Source: CAYRJD01 sp964424585
Lineage (GTDB): Bacteria > Actinomycetota > Acidimicrobiia > Acidimicrobiales > Poriferisodalaceae
Assembly: GCA_964424585.1 (NCBI GenBank)
Contig: CAYRJD010000010.1
Coordinates: 1-64,000 of the forward strand
Reading direction: 5' to 3'
Length of the DNA: 64,000 nucleotides
Shown here: positions 48,181 to 57,700 of the stretch, piece after piece
Position numbering within the stretch: the stretch's first letter is position 1
How the letters are laid out: each line of letters starts with the position of its first letter
Position numbers and translations under genes: made by a program
Notes under the pieces: model-generated
What the model was told of the DNA's origin: nothing
Seen by the model: the letters and a program-made list of their open reading frames with translations, nothing else
Database searches by the model: none

Positions 48181-48213
48181 TTGCGAGCGCAGAGCCTACG
48201 AGCGAAGCGGCAC

Positions 48214-48219
48214 TAGCCT
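48214..48219 (+). promoter_or_regulatory. -10 box of the hydrolase at 48230 (leaderless)
   Basis: TAGCCT ends 10 bases before the ATG at 48230. Confidence 0.45.
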
Positions 48220-48229
48220 GTGCGCCCCA

Positions 48230-49069
48230 ATGCTCCGCCTAACCGGCTCCGATAATGAGCACGCCGTGCTGCACGACTTGGGCGGCCACGGCCCGCCGCT
48301 GCTGCTGACCCACGGCAACGGCCTCAACGCGGGGATGTGGGCGACGGTCGTGCCGCACCTCGCGAGCGACTTTCACTGCTGGGGGCTCGACTTCCGCGGC
48401 CACGGCGCAGCTCGGCCGACCCATGATGAGTTCTCGGTCGACCGGGCGCGCTTCGTCGCCGAGGTGGGCGCCGCGGTCGACGCACTCGGCGGCGACCCGA
48501 TCGCCGCGGTCGGCCACTCGCTCGGCGGTGCGAGCTTGCTGCTGTCGGAGATCGAACGGCCAGGACGGTTCAGCAAGATTTTCGCCTACGAACCCGTCCT
48601 CACGCCCGACGGGTTCGAGCGCCCGCACGGCGAGCACCCGCTGGTCGTCGCGGCGCGGCGTCGGCGCATCCGGTTCGCCAACGTCGCCGAAGCGTTCGAC
48701 CGGCTCACGTCGAAGCTGCCGTTCTCGGCGTGCGAACCCGCCGCTGTGCGCGCCTACCTAGAAACCGGCAGCTACCCGACCCTCGACGGCGCGGTGCGGC
48801 TGTCGTGCTCGGGCAACACCGAGGCCCGCATCTACGAGACCAGCGAGCTGGTCGACTTCGCGCGGCTTGCCGAGGTGAAGTGCCCGGTGGTGGTCGCACG
48901 CGGCGACCGAGTCGGCACCAACAACGAGGTGCCGCCGATGCTGGCCCAGCCGATAGCCGACGCGCTCGGCGACGGACGGCTGGTCAGCTTCGCCAGCTTG
49001 AGCCACTTCGGCCCGATGGAAGACGGCACCCAGGTAGCGGCGAGCATCCGCGCAGAACTGCTGGGCTAG
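48230..49069 (+). CDS. Alpha/beta hydrolase
   Basis: Serine hydrolase of 279 residues: LTHGNGLNAGMW, DFRGHGAAR, nucleophile in VGHSLGGAS, and the His in LSHFGPMEDG. Paralogue of the hydrolase at 43556. ATG at 48230 is chosen because the protein begins there in register with its paralogue and a TAGCCT box ends 10 bases upstream; a longer reading from 48170 passes through the tandem-repeat region. It overlaps the amidohydrolase gene by 4 bases, tail to tail. Confidence 0.83.
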   Translation: MLRLTGSDNEHAVLHDLGGHGPPLLLTHGNGLNAGMWATVVPHLASDFHCWGLDFRGHGAARPTHDEFSVDRARFVAEVGAAVDALGGDPIAAVGHSLGGASLLLSEIERPGRFSKIFAYEPVLTPDGFERPHGEHPLVVAARRRRIRFANVAEAFDRLTSKLPFSACEPAAVRAYLETGSYPTLDGAVRLSCSGNTEARIYETSELVDFARLAEVKCPVVVARGDRVGTNNEVPPMLAQPIADALGDGRLVSFASLSHFGPMEDGTQVAASIRAELLG

Positions 49070-50208
49070 GCCGCCGCCGGCAGCTTGTCGGGGTCGAGTC
49101 CGTAGAGATCGATCACGTTGCTCCACACCATCTGCTCGCGCTCATCTTCCGGCACGTCGGCGAAAATGCGCTCCAGGATGGACTGTGAGTTCGGCCAAAT
49201 CGAATCGTGGTGCGGGTAGTCGTTGCCCCACAACAAGTTGGGCACGCCGATGGAGTGACGAGTGGCGACGCCCTCGGCGTCGTCTTCAAACGTCACCCAG
49301 AAGTTGCGGTCGAAGTACTCCGACGGCTTCATCGTGAGCCCGTCTGCGACCTCCCACGGAGTGCGGTAGGCGGCGTGGTCGAGCCGCTGCTTGAAGTGGC
49401 CGACCCAGCCAGTCTCGTATTCGGCGCAGACGAACCGCAGCGCAGGAAACCGCTCGACCACTCCCCCGCAAATCAAGTCGATGATGGTGTTGGCGACCGT
49501 CGTGTGAGCCAAGGTGTAGCCCTTGAGGCTGCCCGCTGGGGTGCCCCAGTGCTCGGGCATCCCGCCTTCGAGCGACGAGCCGGTGAAGATGTGCATGGTG
49601 AGCGGCACGTTGTAGGCGGCCACCCGCTCCCAGAACGGGTCGTAGTCGGCGTGGCTATACGGGCGCTGCGGGTCGACGTGCGCGGGAATGGCGAAGCCAC
49701 GCACGCCCTTCGCGGCCGAGCGGTCGACCTCCGCGATGGCTCGCTCGACGTCTGGCAGCGGCAGGCACCCCACGCCGATGAGGCGGTTCGGGTCGACCGA
49801 GCAGTAGTCGAGCACCCAGTCGTTGTGGTTGCGGAACGCCGCGTCGCGCACCTCGTCGTTGGGAATGGCGAACGTGAACATCGACAGGCTCGGGTACATC
49901 ACCTCGCCCACGATGCCGTCTTGGGTTTGCTCGTCGAGGCGGGCCGATGGGTCCATCACGCCGGGGTTGAAGCCGTCGTAGCCCATCTCGATGCGCTCGT
50001 GCGTCTTCGGGTCTGACAAGCTCGCGCCGGCGATGCCGAGCCGGCCCACCGGCACCGCTCGCATGTTGTTCGGCAGCACCAGCCAGGTGCCCTTCTTGCC
50101 GTCGTGGTCTTGGGCGATGAACGGGGCGTGCTCGCCGAACCGGTCGGTCAGCCCGGCGTAGATGTCGCGGGCTTCGACGACGTGTGAGTCGCAGGAGTAG
50201 TAGCGCAT
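49066..50208 (-). CDS. Amidohydrolase-2 family protein
   Basis: TIM-barrel metal-dependent hydrolase or decarboxylase, 380 residues. The metal-binding motif is CDSHVVE at residues 6-12, followed by LTMHIFTG (His), CAEYETGWVGHF, and the conserved Asp in WGNDYPHHDS. Members act on aromatic acids or as unassigned hydrolases. ATG at 50208 has GGAG about 7 bases upstream; a longer reading (to 50256) lacks similarity. Confidence 0.85.
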   Translation of the reverse strand: MRYYSCDSHVVEARDIYAGLTDRFGEHAPFIAQDHDGKKGTWLVLPNNMRAVPVGRLGIAGASLSDPKTHERIEMGYDGFNPGVMDPSARLDEQTQDGIVGEVMYPSLSMFTFAIPNDEVRDAAFRNHNDWVLDYCSVDPNRLIGVGCLPLPDVERAIAEVDRSAAKGVRGFAIPAHVDPQRPYSHADYDPFWERVAAYNVPLTMHIFTGSSLEGGMPEHWGTPAGSLKGYTLAHTTVANTIIDLICGGVVERFPALRFVCAEYETGWVGHFKQRLDHAAYRTPWEVADGLTMKPSEYFDRNFWVTFEDDAEGVATRHSIGVPNLLWGNDYPHHDSIWPNSQSILERIFADVPEDEREQMVWSNVIDLYGLDPDKLPAAA

Positions 50209-50290
50209 GGTGATCTCCACTTTCTGTCGCGTGGCGTTCAAACTACTACCACTCACACGACGGGGCAGGCGTGCGTGGCAAACTCGCCGG

Positions 50291-51274
50291 ATGCGAGCAG
50301 TTGAAGTTCAGTCTCTCACCGGCCCTAACGGCGTGGCGGTCGTCGAAGCCGACGAGCCGGTCGCCGACGCCGAGCGCGCGATCGTCGACATCGTGTGCGG
50401 CGGCGTGTCGTTTCCCGACTTGCTGCAGAGCCAGGGCCTCTATCAGCATCGGCCCGAGCCGCCGTTTCGGCCCGGCATCGAAGCGTCCGGGGTGGTGCGC
50501 AGCGCGCCTGACGGGTCGGGCTTTGCCGCGGGAGACCCGGTGTGCGTGACGACGCGCGGGTGCTTGGCGGAGGTGGTGGCGTCGCGGCCTCAAGACCTCT
50601 TTCATCTGCCGCGCGAGCTGACGTTCGAACAAGGCGCAGCGCTGGTGATGAACTACCAGACGGCTGTTTTCTGCATGGTCGACCGCGGGCAGCTCGCCGC
50701 TGGCGAGTCGGTGCTGATCATGGGCGCGTCGGGCGGGGTGGGCACCTCCGGCATTCAGGTCGCGAAAGCGGTCGGCGCGTCGCTCGTGATCGGGCTGGTG
50801 TCGAGCGAAGCGAAGGGCGAGGTGGCGCGCGACGCTGGCGCGGACGAGGTCGTGCTGGTGAGCGACACCTGGAAAGACGAGGTGCGCGAGCTCACCGGCG
50901 GCCGAGGCGTCGACATGACGTATGACCCGGTCGGCGGCGACAGGTTCTTAGACGGGCTGCGCGCGCTGGCGCGCTTCGGACGGCTGGTCGTGGTGGGCTT
51001 CGCGGCGGGCGAGATTCCGACGGTCAAGGTCAACCGATTGTTGCTGCGCAACGTCAGCGTCGTCGGCGCGGCGTGGGGCGAGGCCGTGTCAGCCGACCCG
51101 TCTATTCCGGCGCGCATTCACGAGCGCCTGCTGCCGATGATCTCCTCCGGCGCGGTGCGCCCTCCCATCGGTCAGGTGCTCGACTTCGGCGAGGCCGCGG
51201 AGGCCTACCGCTTGCTCGACGAGCGCGAAGCCGTCGGCAAGGTGCTGCTGCGAGTCCGCCCCGACCCCGCCTGA
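50291..51274 (+). CDS. NADPH:quinone oxidoreductase family (MDR)
   Basis: Zinc-free medium-chain reductase of 327 residues. NADPH site GASGGVGTSGIQVAKA, and the quinone-reductase signature region around GEATAVxxxG is replaced by LVMNYQTAVFCMVDRG. Zinc-binding cysteines of alcohol dehydrogenases are absent. Members reduce quinones or enoyl-CoA-like substrates; the true one is not evident. ATG at 50291 starts the conserved MRAVEV strand. It diverges from the amidohydrolase. Confidence 0.85.
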   Translation: MRAVEVQSLTGPNGVAVVEADEPVADAERAIVDIVCGGVSFPDLLQSQGLYQHRPEPPFRPGIEASGVVRSAPDGSGFAAGDPVCVTTRGCLAEVVASRPQDLFHLPRELTFEQGAALVMNYQTAVFCMVDRGQLAAGESVLIMGASGGVGTSGIQVAKAVGASLVIGLVSSEAKGEVARDAGADEVVLVSDTWKDEVRELTGGRGVDMTYDPVGGDRFLDGLRALARFGRLVVVGFAAGEIPTVKVNRLLLRNVSVVGAAWGEAVSADPSIPARIHERLLPMISSGAVRPPIGQVLDFGEAAEAYRLLDEREAVGKVLLRVRPDPA

Positions 51275-51331
51275 TCGGGTTGCGCCGCTAGCCAGCGCAC
51301 GAGCACACTGAAACCCGCGACTAGTCGATCC

Positions 51332-51352
51332 CTTATAGATTATATCTATAAG
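51332..51352. repeat. AT-rich inverted repeat before the ATPase at 51383
   Basis: CTTATAGAT and ATCTATAAG form perfect 9-bp arms around TAT, 30 bases before the ATPase ATG. It is strikingly AT-rich for this DNA. A related element precedes the second, broken ATPase copy (53316-53346). It could be an operator or the promoter itself. Confidence 0.65.
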
Positions 51353-51382
51353 AAACCAGCTATTCGTGAAGGATGCGAGGCC

Positions 51383-52693
51383 ATGACTGACGCTCAGCCG
51401 CCAAATCCGTTCGTACTCGGGTTTGGTGCGCTGCCGACCGCATGGGCCGGTCGACATGAAGCATTGAGCCTCATCCCGGACTCGCTGCATCAACGCACCC
51501 CGACGTCGCAGATACTGCTGACGGGTGCGAAGGGCACCGGCAAGACGGCACTCATCGGACAATGGTGCGCCGAGGCGCAACAGAAGGGCTGGGCGTGGGT
51601 GCGTGTGACCGCTCGGACAGGCGAAACCATCGAGGTCCTCATGAGACGAACACTCCAAGAAATCGCTCTTCGCGCCACCGCGGCCACCCACGCGCGCCCG
51701 GTGGGGTTCGGGAGTGCCGAGCCCACGTCAGCAGACGTGCCGGACCTGCCGGACCTGCCATCGGAAGCTGTCGACCTCGTCTTTCTGCTCAAGATGCTGA
51801 GCAATGCGTCGCCGGCGGGCGTGCTGGTCTGTGTCGACGAGGCGCACTACATGACGACCGCCGAACTGGAACTTCTCGGCACGCAGCTGCAGGACTCGCA
51901 GGAGGGCGGCCTTCGTGCGCTCACCATTGTGCTGGCAGGGCTGCCCCAGATGCGAGACCAAGTGCGACATGCGAAGCTCCCTACTTTCTTGGAGCGACTG
52001 CATGAGGTGCACGTGGGATTCGTAGATGCCGATGATGTCGCGGACGCGCTCGAACGAACTCTCGCGTCCGTTGAATCTACCATCTCACCGGAGGCACTCA
52101 GCCTGGCCACTGAGGTCATCGCAGGTTGGCCGTACGTACTGCAGGTGGTGGGCCACTTCATGCTTCGTCGCGCGGGAGGCCCAGGCAGTCACGTCTCTGA
52201 TGCCGACGTCAGAGCGGCTCTGCCCGCGATCTCTGAGCGTGTCGGCGACGCGTTGCTGAGTTCGACGTGGCAGCGCCTCTCGAACCGTGACCGCGACGTG
52301 ATGGTGGCGCTGGCCGCCACCAACACCAGCGTCATGCGCGTTGCCGAAGTTCGTCAAGCACTCGACATGTCCACGCGCTTGTTTGGCGTTTATCGAGCGC
52401 GGCTAATCTCACAGAATCTCTTGGCATCGGCTGGTCAAGGACTGCTTCGATTCACCTTGCCGTTTATCGCTGAATGGGTGAGACAGCGTGCCGACCACGA
52501 CGAGCTAGTTGAGGAGGTGGAGGCAGCCTCAACGGCTCGCAGACGACGCGACGGAGCGTTGCTGGCTGAACGCGCCGCAGGCTCGATCGAACGGCACCGA
52601 CAAGCGTCGCCTCGGTGCGTATGGATCGGCAAACGAAGCCAGCGCCAGTGCGTCAGGCCACTCGGACACTCGGGCCAGCACCGCTACGCCTAA
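51383..52693 (+). CDS. AAA+ ATPase with C-terminal CCHH knuckle
   Basis: 436 residues: an N-terminal NPFVLGFGALPTAWAGR motif, Walker A TGAKGTGKTAL (about residues 53-63), Walker B GVLVCVDEAH (about 150), an AAA lid, a winged-helix-like segment (residues about 305-350) and a C-terminal C-x10-C-x4-G-H-x-G-x-H-R knuckle. The protein is a close paralogue of the broken gene at 53407 and a distant one of that at 31703. Function unknown; a sensor, regulatory or defence NTPase are all possible. ATG at 51383 has GAGG 3-7 bases upstream and an inverted repeat 30 bases upstream. Confidence 0.82.
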   Translation: MTDAQPPNPFVLGFGALPTAWAGRHEALSLIPDSLHQRTPTSQILLTGAKGTGKTALIGQWCAEAQQKGWAWVRVTARTGETIEVLMRRTLQEIALRATAATHARPVGFGSAEPTSADVPDLPDLPSEAVDLVFLLKMLSNASPAGVLVCVDEAHYMTTAELELLGTQLQDSQEGGLRALTIVLAGLPQMRDQVRHAKLPTFLERLHEVHVGFVDADDVADALERTLASVESTISPEALSLATEVIAGWPYVLQVVGHFMLRRAGGPGSHVSDADVRAALPAISERVGDALLSSTWQRLSNRDRDVMVALAATNTSVMRVAEVRQALDMSTRLFGVYRARLISQNLLASAGQGLLRFTLPFIAEWVRQRADHDELVEEVEAASTARRRRDGALLAERAAGSIERHRQASPRCVWIGKRSQRQCVRPLGHSGQHRYA

Positions 52694-52703
52694 GCGATGG
52701 TAG

Positions 52704-53204
52704 CTAGCCGAACAGCGCCATCGTGACGGCGGCGACTGCGGCGTCGTAGCCCGCGTTGTTCTGCGGGTCGGGCTGGCTGCGCGCAAGCGCTTGGGCGCGG
52801 TTCTCGACCGCCAGCACGCCAAAGCCGATGGCGATGCCGTAGTCGAGCTGGGTGCGCAGCACGCCAGTGGCAGCGGCGCGGGCGACCAGCTCGTAGTGGC
52901 TCGTCTCGCCGCGAATCACCACGCCCAGCGCGACGACAGCCGACACGTGCTTAGCGCCAGCGGCACTGCTGGTTGAGGCGTGCCAGGCTTGCGCCAACTT
53001 GCGACAGCCCAGCGGCAGCTCGTAGCACCCGGGAACGTGGTGGGTGTCGCGCAGTTTCACGCCCATGTCGGCAGCCGCCTGCCGCACCCCGTCAGCCAAG
53101 CGGTCCACAATGTCCGGGTTCCAGCTCGCCCGCACGACCGTCAGCGCCACCTCTCGGCCCTCCAACTCGGGCAACGCCGCAGGCTTGGCGTCTCTCTCCG
53201 CCAC
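52704..53204 (-). CDS. ribH: 6,7-dimethyl-8-ribityllumazine synthase
   Basis: Penultimate step of riboflavin synthesis; forms icosahedral or pentameric assemblies. The 166 residues include RASWNPDI (substrate binding), VPGCYELPLGCRKLA, ALGVVIRGETSHYE with the catalytic His, and the IAIGFGVL segment. GTG at 53204 has TAGCGT 6 bases upstream. The gene is isolated from other rib genes and sits between two ATPase paralogues. Confidence 0.94.
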   Translation of the reverse strand: MAERDAKPAALPELEGREVALTVVRASWNPDIVDRLADGVRQAAADMGVKLRDTHHVPGCYELPLGCRKLAQAWHASTSSAAGAKHVSAVVALGVVIRGETSHYELVARAAATGVLRTQLDYGIAIGFGVLAVENRAQALARSQPDPQNNAGYDAAVAAVTMALFG

Positions 53205-53210
53205 ACCGCC

Positions 53211-53216
53211 ACGCTA
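53211..53216 (-). promoter_or_regulatory. -10 box of ribH (leaderless)
   Basis: TAGCGT on the minus strand ends 6 bases before the ribH GTG. I see no FMN riboswitch in the gap. Confidence 0.5.
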
Positions 53217-53315
53217 ACCGCCGCCAGCCGCAACGCCGAGGGAATGCTCGTCACCCTCGACGAGGCTCGCGACGCCCACGTAGACGCGCGAAGCTCGATG
53301 AGAGCACGAAGTGCT

Positions 53316-53346
53316 GGTTTCTTTTACAGAATCTATATAGAAAACC
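53316..53346. repeat. AT-rich inverted repeat before the broken ATPase
   Basis: Outer arms GGTTTCT and AGAAAACC (one extra A) enclose the perfect palindrome TCTATATAGA (53332-53341). The right part, ATCTATATAGAAAACC, matches ATCTATAAGAAACC before the intact ATPase. Confidence 0.6.
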
Positions 53347-53406
53347 GACACTAGAGCGTCATCGCGCTTCGCTTGACGCCGCAGCGCCGCTATTGTGAGA
53401 CCTGCC

Positions 53407-54750
53407 ATGGTTGACGTCAGCGATCGCTCACCCGCGCCAACTGCCCCCACTGCGGCCATCAACCCGTTCACCCTGGGGTTCGGCGCGGTCCCGATCGCGT
53501 GGGCGGGCCGTCACGACATTCTGCGTCTCACAGATACCTCACTGCGAGCGCGCACACCAACACCACAGATTCTGCTCACGGGTGCCAAAGGAACTGGCAA
53601 GACGGCCTTGATTGGGCAGTGGTGCGCCGAAGCAGAGCGAAAGGGATGGGCTGCGGTGCGCATCACGGCTCAAACCGACGAGACCCTGGAGGTCCTAGCC
53701 AGACGGACCTTCCAGGAGATCGCCCTTTGAACCGCTGCGCCCGCGCAAGCACGTGCCGTGGGGTTCGGGAGCGACGAGCCAGCAGTGCCCGATGCACAGG
53801 TGCTACCAGAAGTGTCACCGGACGTCATCGATCTCGTCTTCCTCTTCAAGGTTCTGGGCAACGTGTCATCAGCTGGCGTGCTCGTTTGCGTCGATGAAGC
53901 GCACGACATGACAACCGAAGAGATGGAGACGCTCGGTAAGCAGCTACAAGATGCGCAAGAGGGCGGCCTTCGTCCGCTCACCATCGTGCTGGCAGGACTG
54001 CCGCAGATAAGAGACCAGCTGCGCCACGTTGCGCTCCCGACCTTCTTAGAACGACTGTATGAGGAACCAGTCGGCTTCTTAGAAATCGACGAGGTTGCCG
54101 ACGCTCTCGAACGAACTCTTGCGTCGGTCGGTTCGACGATCTCACCGGAGGCACTGAGGCGCGCGGCGGAGGCCACCGCGGGATGGCCCTACGTGCTGCA
54201 AGTGGTCGGGCACTTCATGCTGGAGCGCGCTGGCGGGCCAGGCAGCCACGTCACCGAGGCCGACGTCGCAGCGTCCCTGCCTGAAATCTCCGCGCGGGTC
54301 GGCAAAGCGTTGCTGACCACGACGTGAAACCGGTTGTCGAGACGAGACCGCGAGATCGTGTTTGCGCTAGCCACTCGCAAGACAGACGTGATTCGCTGTG
54401 CCGATGCTCGAAACGCACTGGGCATGTCGTCTGACCAGTTCACCGTGTACCGCTCGCGGCTCATCAACCAGAACCTCGTCGTTCCTGCCGGTCACGGCCT
54501 CCTTCGGTTCACGCTGCCGTTCATCGCCGAGTGGGTGCGACAGCGGGCACTCGCCGACGATCTGGTGGTTGGCGAGATGATAAGCGGCTCCTCTGTCGCT
54601 CCACCCAACGGGCCCGAGTTAGCGGCACGCGCGGCGGAGGCCATTGAACGGCACAAGCAAGAAAAACCGCGGTGCAACCACATCGGCGCCCGCAGCGGAC
54701 ACGAGTGCCGTCGCCCGCTCGGCCACAACGGGCCGCACCGCTACACCTAA
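53407..54750 (+). pseudogene. AAA+ ATPase paralogue broken by two TGA codons
   Basis: One continuous frame of 447 codons with two in-frame TGA codons, at 53728-53730 and 54325-54327, and no frameshift. It aligns throughout with the intact gene at 51383: NPFTLGFGAVPIAWAGR, Walker A TGAKGTGKTAL, Walker B GVLVCVDEAH, and the C-terminal C-x10-C-x4-G-H-x-G-x-H-R. The first TGA stands where the paralogue has Arg, the second where it has Trp (TGG). Both can arise by C-to-T changes, which suggests recent inactivation. TATTGT at 53391-53396 ends 10 bases before the ATG. Recoding is unlikely because neither site is a Cys. Confidence 0.82.
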
Positions 54751-54761
54751 GCGCTGCTAGC

Positions 54762-54767
54762 TAGCGT
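54762..54767 (+). promoter_or_regulatory. -10 box of the hydantoinase gene (leaderless)
   Basis: TAGCGT ends 6 bases before the ATG at 54774. Confidence 0.5.
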
Positions 54768-54773
54768 GAAGCC

Positions 54774-57700
54774 ATGGCACAGGCGCGCTTAGCGGCCGAC
54801 ATCGGCGGCACGTTCACCGACGTTGCGCTCACGGTCAACGGACGGCTGCGCACGGCGAAGGTGCTGACCACGCCATCGGCGCCCGCCGACGCGGTCATCG
54901 ACGGCGTCGGCAAGGTGCTGGCAGACGCGGCGGTCGCACCGGCCGACGTGAGCGCGTTCATTCACGGCACCACGCTCGCCACCAACGCCCTCATCGAGCG
55001 GCGCGGCGCTAAGACCGCGCTGCTCACCACAGCCGGCATGCGCGACTCGGTCGAGATGGCGCACGAGAATCGCTTCGAGCAATACGACCTCTACATGCGC
55101 AGGCCCGAGCCGCTCGTGCCGCGGCATCGACGCATCGGCATCGGCCAACGTCACGCGGCTGACGGCACCGAGCTGCTGGCGCTCGACGAAGACGCCATCC
55201 GTGAGGCCGCCGCCACGCTGCGCGCGGAGGGTGTCGAGAGCGTCGCGGTGGGCTACCTCCACTCCTACATCAACGCCGACCACGAGCGCCGCACCCGAGA
55301 GCTTCTCAAAGAGTGCTGGGGCGACGTGCCGGTGTCGCTGTCGAGCGAAGTGTGCGGCGAAATTCGTGAGTACGAACGCTTCTCGACGGTCTGCGCCAAC
55401 GCGTACGTCGCGCCGCTGATGCGTCGCTACCTCACCGATCTGAGCGAGCGGCTAGCCGAGATGGGCGTCGGCTGTCAAATGCTGCTGATGAACTCCGGCG
55501 GGGGGCTCGGCACCCTCGCCGACGCGCTGGCGATGCCGGTGCGCCTCATCGAGAGCGGCCCCGCGGGCGGCGCGCTGTTAGCCGCGCAGGTCGCGTCGAA
55601 CCTCGACGTCGACCGAGCGCTCAGCTTCGACATGGGCGGCACCACCGCGAAGCTGTGCCTCATCGAAGACGGCGTGCCGCGCACGAGCCGCGAGTTTGAG
55701 GTCGGACGCGAGTACCGCTACCTGCCGGGCAGCGGGCTGCCGCTGCGCCTGCCGGTGATCGAGATGGTGGAAATCGGCGCCGGCGGCTCTTCCATCGCGC
55801 GCATCGACCAGCTCGGCCAGATCGCGGTCGGGCCTCGCAGCGCCGGTGCCGACCCCGGCCCGGCTTGCTACGGCTTGGGCGGAGACTCACCGACCGTCAC
55901 CGACGCCGACGTGCTGATGGGACGACTGCTCCCCCACCGCTTCGCGGGCGGCGAACTGGTGCTGGACGTAACCGCCGCGCAGCACGCGCTCAGCCAGCAC
56001 CTGATGGAGCCCGGCGACTTATCTGAGCGCGTCGCCACGCTCGGCGTTGCCGCGGTGGTGGACGAACACATGTCGAACGCGGCGCGCACCCACGCATCTG
56101 AGCAGGGCTCAGACGTCACCGGCGCGACGCTCATCGCGTTCGGCGGCGCCGGGCCGGTTCACGCCGCAGCCGTCGCCGCCAAACTCGGCATCACCGACAT
56201 CGTCGTCACCGCAGACGCCGGCGTGGGTTCGGCGGTCGGTTTCTTGCGGGCGCCGGCGGCTCACGAGTCGGTGCGCACCCGCCACGCAGCGGTGGCCGAC
56301 CTCGACGCAGCATCGCTGCTGGCGTTGCTCGACGAGATGGAAACAGAGAGCGCCGCGGTCGTCGCCGCGGCCGCGCCGGGCGATCCCACCGTCACCACGT
56401 TGCGGGTGCTGATGCGCTACCGCGGCCAGGGTCACGAAATCACGGTCGACGTAGATGCCGCCCAGCTTCGCAGCCACGCGGACGACGCCCAGCTTCGAGC
56501 CGAGCTGACGCAGCGCTTCATCGCCGCCTACCGCAAGCTCTACAGCCGCCCCATCGAAGGCGGCGAGATCGAGGCGCTGAGCTGGCTGCTGACCGTGCGC
56601 ACGCCCACCCCGGCGATCGACTTCACGGAGCCAGAGCCAGCCGCCGCACCGAGCGAGCCCACCAGCACCGCCACGGTCATCGACGCCGACACCGGCGAGG
56701 CCAGCGACTGGGCGGTGTTTGAACGCGCCGAACTCCCGCCAGGCGCGCACCTCATAGGCCCGGCGCTCGTGGTCGAAAACCAAACCACGACGCTCGTTCC
56801 GCCCGGCGCGACCGCCAGCGTCATCGGCGGCGGTCACCTGAGGGTCACGCTCTCACCTCGCGGCACCGACCTAGGCGCAGCCGCGAACGACGAGTTAGCC
56901 GAGTTGCGCATGGGCATCCAGTGGAACCGCCTCATCGGCGTCGTCGAAGAACAAGCCCGAGCGCTCGTCAAGGCAGCGTTCAGCACCTCCACCAGAGAAG
57001 CGGGCGACCTGTCGGCGGGCATCTTCGACACGAGCGGGCGAATGCTGGCGCAGTCGGTCACCGGCACGCCCGGCCACGTCAACTCGATGGCGTATTCGGT
57101 GCTGCACTTTCTCGACAAGTTTCCGCCCGACAAGATGCGCCCGGGCGACATCTACCTCACCAACGACCCGTGGAAGGGCACCGGCCATCTGTTCGACATC
57201 GTCGTCGTCACCCCCGCGTTCCGCGACGAAAAGCTGGTCGCGCTGTTCGCCTGCACCAGCCACGTCGTCGACATCGGCGGGCTGGGCTTCACCACCGACT
57301 CAAACGAAATCTTCCACGAGGGCCTCTACCTGCCGCTCATGCACTTCGCGAAAGAGGGCCAGTTCGACCCCAACGTCGTTGCGATCATCGAAGCCAACGT
57401 GCGCGACCCCGTAGCCGTGGTGGGCGACATCTACTCGCTCGCCGCCTGCAACGAAACCGGCGCTCGCCGCCTGCTGGCGATGATGGACGAGTACGCGCTC
57501 GACGACCTAGACGCGCTCGCGGAGCACATCATCAGTCGCTCTCGCAGCGCGATGCTGGCGGAGATACGCGACCTGCCGCGCGGCACGTGGCACAACCAGA
57601 TGACCGTCGACGGCATCGACGAACCCGTCGATCTGGTGTGCTCGCTCACCGTGACGAACGACGGCATAGAGGTCGACTACACGGGCACCAGCGGCCAGTC

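Noticed and set aside
51332..51352. AT-rich palindrome as a rho-independent terminator of the quinone oxidoreductase gene
   Set aside because: The stem is almost all A-T, there is no T run, and it lies close to the next gene's start, so an operator or promoter role fits better.
53407..54750. The two TGA codons in the ATPase copy as selenocysteine sites
   Set aside because: They stand at Arg and Trp positions of the intact paralogue, not Cys, so nonsense mutation is simpler.
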